The position numbers were made by a program, and so were the translations under genes. Shown one piece after another: positions 10,595-64,000 of a DNA stretch of 64,000 bases (positions are counted from its first letter, which is position 1; the number at the start of each line of letters is the position of its first letter). The DNA lies in contig WPIO01000162.1 in the NCBI GenBank assembly GCA_009760855.2, positions 436,001 through 500,000 on the forward strand, given 5' to 3'. The notes below the pieces were generated by a model. The model ran no database searches. It saw only the letters and a program-made list of their open reading frames with translations, and was not told the origin of the DNA. This DNA is from Cristatella mucedo. Lineage: Eukaryota > Bryozoa > Phylactolaemata > Cristatellidae.

Positions 10595-10985
10595 ATAGCA
10601 ATACATTTGTATAGCACTCTCAGATAACGTAATCTCTTTCTAGGTACTTTGCATTTGCTGCAAAGGAAGCATGATTGAATCGTTTATGGTAGATCCTCAA
10701 AGTCAATCCCCATACCGTGGTTATAGATGACATGCATAGGGTCAGCATGCAAACGTGGTCGTGGTAGCACGCAAAGAAAAAAGCATGCACATGTCAGCAC
10801 GTATCAGTACTCAAAGGACGAATGACATGGACCTAGTAGATGCTGTGATAAATCGATGCGTTTTAGCTTCTTTTTTGGTATAAAGTCAGGGGACGTCGTA
10901 ACGCCCGTCGGAAGCGAGTTTCAGGCTTTGGGAGCTTAGGACACTAAAAGGTCTAGCGGACGCTTATTTTGGAGAGCACCCAAAT
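10595..10985 (-). mobile_element. LINE F1 3' end
   Basis: tagcactctcagataacgta (tail), the F1 3' UTR, then the C-terminus down to the APKAW codons, with divergence. Confidence 0.85.
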
Positions 10986-11027
10986 AGCACAAGAGGGCTA
11001 TGCAAGTAAAAGACATATTGCACGGAC

Positions 11028-11100
11028 CAATAATAATAATAATGCACTTGATAAAGCGCCCTCAGAGAACTCAATCTCTTTCTGGGCACTTTGCATTTCG
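11028..11100 (-). mobile_element. LINE F1 tail fragment
   Basis: aataataataatgcacttga, then aagcgccctcagagaactca and the start of the 3' UTR. It is only the last 70 bases of the element. Confidence 0.85.
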
Positions 11101-11504
11101 AGGTGAGGCTGTGAGGTAAATAGTGGTTTGCAAGAATAAAAACACGTTATTTCGGTAGCACTTGGAGGTTTCGGTGGTTGGGAGATTCTTCGCTCTAGCT
11201 TGTGCGAGCCTCCCTCTGAAGTATAGACAAATTGTCATAATTTAAGGCTTAATGCCGAAGACAAAGAACTTGGTTGCTAGCTAGACCATGATGGGACCAC
11301 AATTGGCTGACAGACCTGTGAAAACTAAGGAGAGAAAAAGAGCCGTAAAAATTGAGCCCAATCTTGAAACTTCGTCGTGCATTGCGACATACAAATAATG
11401 AAAGATTTGATTGTTTTTAATTAGTTACCGGCGTTTTTTGATGCTTGAAATGCTTTGTCTGACCTACTTTTACGATCGGCTGCTGCGATGTACAGGCTGG
11501 TTGC
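11101..11504. other. Upstream of the propeller-like gene; possible promoter or intron
   Basis: No repeat recognised. If 11505-12557 is a terminal exon, an intron must occupy this stretch. A short upstream ATG frame occurs at 11488. Confidence 0.4.
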
Positions 11505-12557
11505 GTGCTAGCAGACACCCATTGGGAAATATCCATTGCAGCTGGATCGTGCGGTTCACCCATTTCAGTGACGGCCAGCTTACCGTTTGACACTGCAGCT
11601 GTAAAGCTCAGCTATCTGCGAGCGGGAACTGAACAGATGAGGTTCTCAGACATAGCTATCACGTCCGATGGCAATATGATCGTGACACTCTCGTTCGAGG
11701 GCTTCAGAGAGTACGACACCAACTTCAAAGAGGTCCGTCGCTGGTCAATGCAAAGCGACCTGCGATTTAGCCAATATGCGAGTTTCGCCGATACACTCGT
11801 CGAAGGTGACGATCTCTATACTGACTACCGGCATGACATATCGTCCTTAGCGGAGTTGCCCAACCGCCATATGGCTGTTGCTGTGTCACCACTCAAAGGG
11901 GTCGTGCTGCTGCGACGAAGTCCAAACGATGCTCACAAGTGGCTGTTTGAAAATGTTATGGAAATTGGAGACGCCCACGTACAATGCTTATCAGTCTGTT
12001 CACATTTTCTGGCCATTGCAGAATCGAAAGTATTAGGTGGTCGTAACCATCTTGTTTTGTACGATATGCTCCAATTGGTCCAGGTTTATAGACTAGATGT
12101 CGGATTTCGAATCCGAGGCATAGCTGCTCTATTAGAGAAGGTAGTGGTTTGTGGTATCAGAACACACATCCACGGTGTAGACGACATTGTTTGTTGCTTT
12201 GATTCCCATGGTCACTGCTTATGGACAAAGGACTACGGTACGCTCGACATTTGTTGCTCACCTTATTCCGGCGTCCTCTACTTGGTTTCGGGTGTCTTTG
12301 AGCTTATAAAATGCATTAGAGCCGAAGATGGCGATGTGTGCGGCTATATTATCAGGGACGATGAGAGCACCCGGATTAGTGAGACTTATATACAGAGGAG
12401 ATTGGCGATTGTTAATAAGGGCTGCACACCTACACTAGTCGTTCTCGGCGGAAGAGAAATATCGATGTATAGTTTGTCGCATCAAAACTTGTTAAAACGA
12501 AAGGGGAGCCCACTTTACTATGGGCCGTCGAAGTGTCGAAAGGTTGCCTTCGAATAA
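11505..12557 (+). CDS. Uncharacterised beta-propeller-like protein, single long exon
   Basis: A 350-codon frame uninterrupted by stops. It contains repeated short strands typical of WD/NHL/TRIM-type propellers: FSDIAITSDGNMIVTL, MAVAVSPLKGVVLL, QCLSVCSHFLAIAESK, IRGIAALLEKVVVCGI, DICCSPYSGVLYLVSG and TPTLVVLGGREISMYSL. The end is basic (RKGSPLYYGPSKCRK) and could be a nuclear signal. No family was recognised with certainty. Start: the frame opens after a stop at 11460 but has no ATG until codon 45 (11637). Either translation starts at 11637, or this is the terminal exon of a split gene, with candidate acceptors tgtacag (before 11496) and gctagcag (before 11514). AATAAA lies at 12842. It is surrounded by LINE fragments but has no LINE similarity. 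Confidence 0.72.
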   Translation: MLADTHWEISIAAGSCGSPISVTASLPFDTAAVKLSYLRAGTEQMRFSDIAITSDGNMIVTLSFEGFREYDTNFKEVRRWSMQSDLRFSQYASFADTLVEGDDLYTDYRHDISSLAELPNRHMAVAVSPLKGVVLLRRSPNDAHKWLFENVMEIGDAHVQCLSVCSHFLAIAESKVLGGRNHLVLYDMLQLVQVYRLDVGFRIRGIAALLEKVVVCGIRTHIHGVDDIVCCFDSHGHCLWTKDYGTLDICCSPYSGVLYLVSGVFELIKCIRAEDGDVCGYIIRDDESTRISETYIQRRLAIVNKGCTPTLVVLGGREISMYSLSHQNLLKRKGSPLYYGPSKCRKVAFE

Positions 12558-12559
12558 GA

Positions 12560-13240
12560 TATATATTTCAGTGAAGTTAATATTTGACTCATTACTCGTT
12601 CCGGAAAATTAAATGCACCAAAGCGAAGGATGCTATCGATTTTCTGGACCACTGTACTGATATGCGTCTGACCACCCTGCCTTTATTGTACGCTGCATTG
12701 AGCTCTTCGAATAGGATAAGGTTAGAAATTACAGTTACGACACCTTTTTAAGTCGTCGTGTTTGGCATCCGGCGAGCAAAATAAGTAGGAAAAGCAAGCG
12801 AGCTTTCCTACCATTTAGCCATACAATGTTGCCTATGCTTCAATAAAGCTTAATTTCAATATTGTTTGGAAATAGCTTCTCTTGTCATATGCTTTCAATG
12901 AAGTGCTTCGTTACGTCTGCTATATCGCATGAAATGCGAGTTCATACTCTAGAAGAGACAGGCATATGACATTTATAATATCGCAACAGATGAAACTTAG
13001 CAACATTTCATCCGGCAGTTGCAATTAGGAATTTTATTTTGCACGTCCAACGCATTACCGAAATCAGTAGATGAGGTGATTACAAGTGTATGCGAGCTCC
13101 ACTGTGATCTTGGTGATGGATTTTAAAGTTAGTAAATCCATGAATTTTTTACATCGAATCTCAACTTCAGTAATTCATATTTTGTTAGTATATCGGCCGG
13201 TGAAATCTAGCTCTTACATTTGGTGCAAAACTCTTAAGCT
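12560..13240. other. 3' flank of the propeller-like gene
   Basis: Contains the poly(A) signal at 12842. AT-rich, no frame of note. Confidence 0.5.
12842..12847 (+). promoter_or_regulatory. Candidate poly(A) signal of the propeller-like gene
   Basis: AATAAA in caataaagctt, 285 bases past the stop. It supports transcription on the plus strand. Confidence 0.5.
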
Positions 13241-13244
13241 AGTC

Positions 13245-13488
13245 TGCCTCTTAAGCTTGTCTGTCTGTCTTAGGCTGGTCTGTCGGGAACGTCGAAGTTG
13301 CCACATCGAATTGCTTCTCGGCGACCTGCAGTGGCTCTCAGTCGAGCAGGGTTCTATCACTCACTTTTAGGCTCCTTTATTTTTGCAACCACCCGTCTTT
13401 CTGAATTTAATCATTTAGTTACACCTCTGTGAACCTCATATCCTTTGGAGACCTTGCTTTTAGCACGCATATTCATACAGCATGGAAA
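13245..13488 (+). mobile_element. LINE F1 ORF2 C-terminal fragment
   Basis: Reads RLVCRERRSCHIELLLGDLQ (conserved F1 block) and continues to the region before the 3' UTR, frame-broken. Confidence 0.8.
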
Positions 13489-13600
13489 TAATAATACATT
13501 TCAATGGCGCCCTCGGAGAACTGAATTTCTCTAGGTACTTCACAGATGCTGCATATAAAGCATTACCAAATGTTTGACGGTAGCATCTGCAAGCAGCAGG
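13488..13600 (-). mobile_element. LINE F1 tail, inverted next to the previous fragment
   Basis: aataataatacatttcaatg, then gcgccctcggagaactgaat, minus orientation. Tail-to-tail junction. Confidence 0.8.
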
Positions 13601-13684
13601 CACACCAAACAGCAGGAGCAAGCAGGTAAGCAGATATATGCACACGACGGACGAATCACAAAGAACCATCAGGCAACTAGGATC

Positions 13685-13990
13685 ACGTTATCTCCCGACT
13701 TGTCCACATTTAAAAAGAAGCTAATAAAGCATCTATTTATCAAAGCACTGAGTTGGTCCCTGGGGCTCGTCCTTTGTGTGATTATTTGTGATGACACAGT
13801 GCATGCCGCCACTAACCAGACTTGCATGCTGACCCTATTCATATCACTCCCGACCATGTTAATCTTGTCGTTTATTGAGCATGCTATCAATAACCCCTAG
13901 ATCGTGATTCCTTTGCATCAAAGGTACAGTGCCTAGAAAGAGAATGAGTTCTCTGAGGACGTCATGACAAATAAATTATTAGTAGTATTA
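13685..13990 (+). mobile_element. LINE F1 3' end
   Basis: cttgtccacatttaaaaaga, the 3' UTR, then tgcctagaaagagaatgagt and ttctctgaggacgtc. Confidence 0.85.
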
Positions 13991-13991
13991 T

Positions 13992-14270
13992 TATTATTAA
14001 ATGCTGTAACAAAAAGATGCGCTTTAAGCTTCTTTTTAAATGTCATGTCTGGAGATGTCGTGACGCAAGTAGGTGGTGAGTTCCAGGCTTTGGGAGCACA
14101 CGAACTAAAGGCACGATCTCCAATGGTTTTGAGGTGTGTTCGAGGCACGACTAAACGATTTGAATCAGAACAGCGAGCTGGACGAACCTTCGCCTGGTTG
14201 GTGAATAATTCTGATCAGTAGGCTGGAGCTAGAGAATGAAGGGACCTAAAATCACTTCCGACTGTTGTCA
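13992..14270 (-). mobile_element. LINE F1 C-terminal part, inverted
   Basis: Minus strand reads KTIGDRAFSSCAPKAWNSPP and upstream codons. It directly abuts the next plus-strand F1 tail and overlaps it in content by about 70 nt. Confidence 0.82.
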
Positions 14271-14610
14271 CGACACGTCCCCTGACTTGACGTTTAAAAA
14301 GAAGCTAAAAACGCACTTGCTTCTCACACTATTTCACATGACTCGTCCTTTGCATGCTTACGCATGCTTAATTGGTCCTTTATGTGCTTATGCCTGCTGA
14401 CGCTGCATACTGCCATTAACCACATTTGCATGATGACGGCACCCCTAACCGTGTTACGCTAGTAAGTAGTCATTAAGTAGTCATTAAGCATGCTACCACT
14501 AATCATTCGACCATGCTTCTTCTGTAGCATATGTAAAATACCTAGAAAGAGATTAAGCTCTCCGAGAGCTCTATAACAAATGTATCGTTACTATTATTAT
14601 TATAATACCT
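14266..14610 (+). mobile_element. LINE F1 3' end
   Basis: cctgacttgacgtttaaaaa, the 3' UTR, then acctagaaagagattaagct and the (ATT)n tail. Confidence 0.82.
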
Positions 14611-14649
14611 ATTACAACCTTTGAAAGCTTAGCACATGTTACACCTTGG

Positions 14650-14750
14650 CGAGACGAGAAGTGCTCAGTAGAAGGATTTGGCGATTAATGGTGGGAAAAG
14701 CTGCCGAGTGATCCAGCAGAACTAGTCGATGGACTCTACCTAATTCACTT
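14650..14750 (-). mobile_element. LINE F1 reverse transcriptase fragment
   Basis: Matches the block around 655-740: gcgattaatggtgggaaaag and ctgccgagtgatccagcag encode a decayed SAAFD-TIDH motif on the minus strand. Confidence 0.65.
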
Positions 14751-14751
14751 A

Positions 14752-15240
14752 ATAATATTAATAATAAGAATGCACTTGATAAAGCGACCTCAGAGAACTC
14801 AATCTCTTTCTAGGCGCTTTACATTTGCTGCAAAGAGAAACGCGATTGAATGGTGAGTAAAATCATGCTTGTTAAACAACATGAATAACATGGTTAGGGG
14901 TGACATGCACAGGGTCTGCATGCAAGTGTGGTTAGTGGCAGCATGCACAGTGTCAGCACCCATAAGCACATGAAGGACGAATCACAGGGACCCGCTAAAT
15001 GCTGTCCTAAATAGGTGTGTTTTTAAGTTCTTTTTTTAAGCGTGGTCAAGTCAGGGAATGTACTGTCTCAAGTCGGGAGGGAGTTTCAGGCTTTAGGAGC
15101 CTACGAAATAAAGGCACGGTCTCCGAAGGATTTGAGGTTTGGACGAGGTATTGGTAAACTGTTGGATTCCGAAAAGCTGGTGGTACGATGCTTGGCCTGG
15201 TGGGGGAGTAGATCCGAGAGATTCAGTGCTGACTCTATGG
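14752..15240 (-). mobile_element. LINE F1 3' end
   Basis: Tail (agcgacctcagagaactcaa), full 3' UTR and C-terminal codons up to a GA microsatellite. Confidence 0.88.
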
Positions 15241-15303
15241 AGAGGGAGAGAGAGAGAGAGAGGGAGAGAGACAGAGAGACAGAGACAGAGACAGAGACAG
15301 AGA

Positions 15304-15367
<64 letters not shown>

Positions 15368-15385
15368 CAGAGAGAGACAGAGAGC
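15240..15385. repeat. (GA)n / (CAGAGA)n purine microsatellite
   Basis: About 145 bp of GAGA with CAGAGA variants, lodged between two oppositely oriented F1 pieces. Confidence 0.97.
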
Positions 15386-16027
15386 TTACAACTGGTGCAA
15401 AACTCTGCAGCTACGCTTGTCTGTCGTGAACGTCACCGTTACCCCATCACACCACTGCTAGCCGATCTGCATTTTGCCAGCAGCCAAAAACGGATCGTCC
15501 TCAAGGTTTTGTCACTCACTTTCAGGTCCCTTCATTCTTTGGCTCCAGCCTACCTATCAGATCTACTGCCCCACCAGGCTAAGCATCGTACCACCTGCTT
15601 TTCGGAATTAAACTGTCTACCTATACCTCGTACAAACCTCCAATCCTTTGGAGGCCGTGCCTTTAGTTCGTAAGCTCCCAAGACTTGGAACTCACTCCCG
15701 ACTTCTGTCACGACATCCTCTGACTTGACCACACATAAAAAGAAATTTAAAATGCACCTATTTATGACAGCATTTAGGGGGTCCCCGTGATTCATCCTTT
15801 ATGTGCTTATATGTGCTGCCACTATGCATACTACCACTAACCCCACTTGCATGCTGACCCTGTGCATATCACCCATAGCCATGTTATTTCTAGCTGTTAA
15901 TTGAGCATGCTACAACTAATCATTCAATCATGCTTCCTTTGCTGCAAATGTAAACCACCTAGAAAAAGATTTGAGTTCTCTGAGGTCACTTTATCAAGTG
16001 GGTTATTATTATTATTATTACTATTAT
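15386..16027 (+). mobile_element. LINE F1 3' end, well preserved
   Basis: Reads ESLQLVQNSAATLVCRERHR, then RSLHSLAPAYLSDLLPHQAK, then the 3' UTR and the tail ending (ATT)n. Confidence 0.9.

Positions 16028-16078
<51 letters not shown>
16028..16078. repeat. (GA)n microsatellite at the F1 tail
   Basis: A pure GA tract immediately after the ATT tail of the preceding F1 copy. Confidence 0.97.
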
Positions 16079-16079
<1 letters not shown>

Positions 16080-16566
16080 GGGGCTCCAACTCATTGGCCG
16101 TGCAGCCATTGGCCGCCTAGGCCAACCACTCGCGGGAGCCAAGTCTTGCCTCGGTCGCACATGAAAGCAAGAGCAGACGTGGATACACAAATCATGTCGC
16201 GGCAAGCTGTGAAGCAGTGAGGCGAGGACACACAGCACTCAAGCGAAAATCCGGCTGAGTCCTTCCAACACCCGCCAAGTATTTCGTCGAAGGTTGAGTG
16301 CATTCACAATAAGCTTCGCCAGAGGTTGTGGCATCATAATTTTCGACGGCCAGCACGTCACAAGTCTTAGCAAAGTCCCAACAACCTCGTTATGGCAGCA
16401 GCAAATAGCTGTCTTCGGCTCTTTTCGGCAGAACTTCGGGTGCGACACTTTTAAGATGGAGCCAACATATGCAAGGGTGATACTGGTCCAAAGCTGGGAT
16501 GAGGGGAGATAATGTCGGACGCCGGCTGTGGAGGAGCAGCCGAAAGTGTGGGCCCTCCAGGAACCC

Positions 16567-16640
16567 CCTGCTTATATAATTCATCATTATCTCCATCCAG
16601 GCACTTTACATATGCCGCAGGGCTCGTGCCAAGCGACATA
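16567..16640 (-). mobile_element. SINE1 3' fragment
   Basis: tatataattcatcattatct, then gcactttacatatgccgcag and gggctcgtgcc, a truncated SINE1. Confidence 0.65.
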
Positions 16641-18126
16641 GGTCCTTCAAGGTGAGCCTATCTTACCCCTGGGCAATTGCATAGGCCTGTGTGTGCACAT
16701 CCTGTGCACGCACGAGCATTGCTGAGCAGTGCATTGCTCCCTTGTCCAGCACAACTGACTGCAGCTGGTGGTGTTGAGGCCGTGTTCTTGGAAGAAAACA
16801 CACACTGTTAATTGCACGAAAATAGACCACATGAAAACATACTTCAATACGTTGTTGCTCAGTGGCAACCAGCTGCATTTATTAAAATATATAAAAACGA
16901 CACATTACCGTAGCCGCATCGCATATGCTGCAGCACAGCGGCACACGTCCGGCAGATACACGTGGAAGAGCCGGCACAGTAGATGGCCTTACAACAAGCA
17001 CATGCCGACCATCAACCAGTGCAGCCGCTGCAACCAGTTCTCTAACGAGCAAAGCGCCGTTAGTCAGGCTACACTTGGCGTTTCCTCATCAGCTACCTCC
17101 TAGAGTTACGACAACGACCGTCAGCGGTTGCGAGCGACCGGCGGCTTTGAAGTGACTACCGACAAGAACGAACGAATGGTTAGCTGACGAAGAGGCTAGC
17201 TAGCAGCCAGAGCTGGCCTGTTCCCCCAGCAGCAAGTGGTTAAAGTTCTCGGGGGGGGGGGCAATGAAAGGAGGGGCAGACACGAGTTAGGCAGCATGCA
17301 CTGCAATATTACACAGAAGAAGACGGCACGAATGGAGACCTGGCAACCAAAGGACCCAGGTGGGCAGCAGCAGCAGCAGGTGGGCAGCAGCCGCAGACTC
17401 CCAGCAGGCTTCCGGCCGCTCATGCCTGCTACCTGCCAAAAAAGCCTGCGCAAAGCAGCTGCGGTCACAGCCCTGACAGAGGAGCGAACGACCGACCGTT
17501 CACGGGTGAGGGTCATCCAAAATGCCCGTATCCGGCCCGGGCAGCAGGCCGAGGGCTCGGACGCACGTGAAGCAAGAATGAGCATCGACCATCGTATTAT
17601 GCATGCCCAAAAGTTAGTTAAGTCATGAGAAAAAATGCAGCCACCGCTGCATCGACGACGACGACTCTTCCGCCGATGCCACGAGGATGTATGCCACCTC
17701 GAAGCCTCAGAGTAGGCGATGCTAGATGCCACAGTCTAGGCGCAGTCAACCAGCTGGGCAGCTTGAGCAGCTATCAAAAAGGCCGAGCAGCATAGCCAGG
17801 CCACAGGTTTGCAGAAAACCTAACTGGATGACAGAGAGGAGAGAATAGATTGACACTGAGACTTGAGATAGACAAGCTGACAAAAGCAGAGAAAGAGTCA
17901 ATTAGAAGTACTCGGAATTATGCGCAAATGCGCTGATGCCAATACATGGGAAAAGCGGAGAAAAGCAAAGCGCACAAACGAGCAGCCTCTCCTCGGGGGA
18001 AGGGTCAAACTGCACAAATGACTTTCGTCTCGGCTTTCGATCCTTGCTAAGCTCTCGAAAGTACACCAGAATGAAAACAGGTTGGAAATATCGAAGAAGG
18101 TAAGGTGTGCACACGCCTATAGATTA
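16640..18126. other. Probable amphiphysin 3' UTR and flank
   Basis: GC-rich with CAG and poly(G) runs. Long overlapping frames on both strands (17196-17732 minus, 17236-17628 plus) reflect base composition; neither has a recognisable domain. Confidence 0.4.
16878..16883 (-). promoter_or_regulatory. Candidate poly(A) signal of the amphiphysin gene
   Basis: AATAAA on the minus strand, about 1.6 kb past the amphiphysin stop and the first perfect hexamer noticed in that direction. A 3' UTR of this length is plausible but unproven. Confidence 0.35.
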
Positions 18127-18163
18127 GAGAGAGGGGAGAGAGAGAGAGAGGGGGGGGGGGGGG

Positions 18164-18216
<53 letters not shown>
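18127..18216. repeat. (GA)n with a poly(G) run
   Basis: A purine-only strand including about 17 consecutive G in the middle of GAGA, about 280 bp past the amphiphysin stop and so probably in its 3' UTR. Confidence 0.97.
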
Positions 18217-18219
<3 letters not shown>

Positions 18220-18497
18220 TTATTAATGCAGCAAGTGAACATCTGGCAACGGTTGGGAGACACTCAAAGAGGATGAGGAAGTAAACTAGGCCGGTGGTGT
18301 GGTCGGATAAGACGTCGGCAGCGGTAATAGTGAAGGAGCAACAGCTTGTCCAGCCTCTACCTTTGACAGTCAGGCAATATCCTGAGGATACAGCTCAGCT
18401 GCCAGATAGCCGAGGCAGCAGGGGCCACCTGCAGCCGTGCCCATCTGCAGCAGCAGGAGGCCCCCCTCCCCGCCATGGTATGGCTGGCGCCGCCACT

Positions 18498-50330
<31,833 letters not shown>

Positions 50331-50550
50331 CTTCCGTCCCTGCAAGGTACAGACGGTTTGGCGCTCTCTCCTTCCGCTTTTCGGTGTCACTTGGCCCGGC
50401 GGACGCCTGACCAATGGGACGCGTCAGTGGGCATCGCTGCAGAGCGCTACATATGCGGCCATATTGGAGCTGAAACGGAAGTGGGCTCGATACTGCAGAC
50501 TAATCGCCGACCGAGCGAGTTGCATCTAGCTTTGAGAGCAGGTCGCAGCC
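50331..50550. promoter_or_regulatory. Shared bidirectional promoter between amphiphysin and PSMD3
   Basis: The 220-bp gap between two divergent ATGs is GC-rich and lacks a TATA box at a useful place. Seen: CCAAT at 50411-50415 (+), an inverted CCAAT (ATTGG) at 50463-50467, a YY1-like CCATATT at 50459-50465 and an ETS-like CGGAAGTG at 50476-50483. These are typical of housekeeping promoters. CpG-rich sequence extends from about 49640 to 50800. Both start codons have good Kozak context. Bidirectional activity is inferred. Confidence 0.7.
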
Positions 50551-63767
<13,217 letters not shown>

Positions 63768-64000
63768 GTAAGACGTCACTTTGCCGATGGTGCTACTTGA
63801 CTGTACTGTAAACTGGATGTTGCTTATTTTCCCTTTAAGTGCCTGCCTGTGTGCGCTCTTGACCTGGCCGTATACTTGCAGCTTTGCCTGCTGTGGCAGC
63901 AGCTTTGAAGCTTTATTCATACGTGTTTTGCTATTCTTGCCTGAATGGATGAAACGAAATGAATCGGAAATTCTTTCAAAAAATACGTTCACTCGTTGTT

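Noticed and set aside
17196-17732. 178-codon minus-strand protein
   Set aside because: Overlaps an equally long plus-strand frame in GC-rich sequence, Cys/Ser/Arg-rich with no domain, in the probable amphiphysin 3' UTR.

Overview
This window is nuclear DNA from an animal, most likely an invertebrate. Three things support that: two split genes with clean GT-AG introns (138 bases to 13.5 kb), an amphiphysin/BIN1-type N-BAR plus SH3 protein, and a heavy load of CR1-like LINEs, tRNA-derived SINEs and long microsatellites. The phylum cannot be settled from the sequence alone. Nothing looks bacterial, viral or organellar.

Two conserved genes sit head to head around about 50.4 kb. Leftward runs a complete 12-exon amphiphysin gene (50330 down to the stop at 18498). 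All 12 exons keep frame and encode 610 residues: an N-BAR domain, a long low-complexity linker and a C-terminal SH3 domain. Rightward runs PSMD3/Rpn3, a lid subunit of the 26S proteasome. Eight exons (50551 to 63767, 474 codons) are present and its C-terminal exon or exons lie beyond the window. Only 220 bp separate the two start codons; this CpG-rich stretch has CCAAT, ETS-like and YY1-like motifs and is probably a shared bidirectional promoter. The two proteins act separately, in membrane curvature/endocytosis and in proteasome assembly, so the pairing implies shared promoter use rather than a pathway.

The left third (1 to 18 kb) is mostly repeats. It holds one other convincing coding stretch, an uninterrupted 350-codon frame at 11505-12557 (+) that reads like a beta-propeller and is followed by an AATAAA signal; it was not recognised.

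The repeats fall into a few families. F1 is a CR1-group LINE whose 3' tail is a GCGCC...GGCGC stem-loop followed by (ATT)n. F2 is a second LINE with better preserved reverse transcriptase frames. SINE1 is tRNA-derived and ends in a copy of the F1-type stem-loop tail. SINE2 is a second tRNA-derived family with a TTTA tail. There is also one hAT-like MITE, one foldback element with about 110-bp arms and a telomere-like core, and one unclassified dispersed repeat. Several insertions are nested, and many F1 fragments lie tail to tail. No new multi-gene system was seen; the most novel items are the propeller-like gene, the SINE1/LINE tail sharing and the foldback element.
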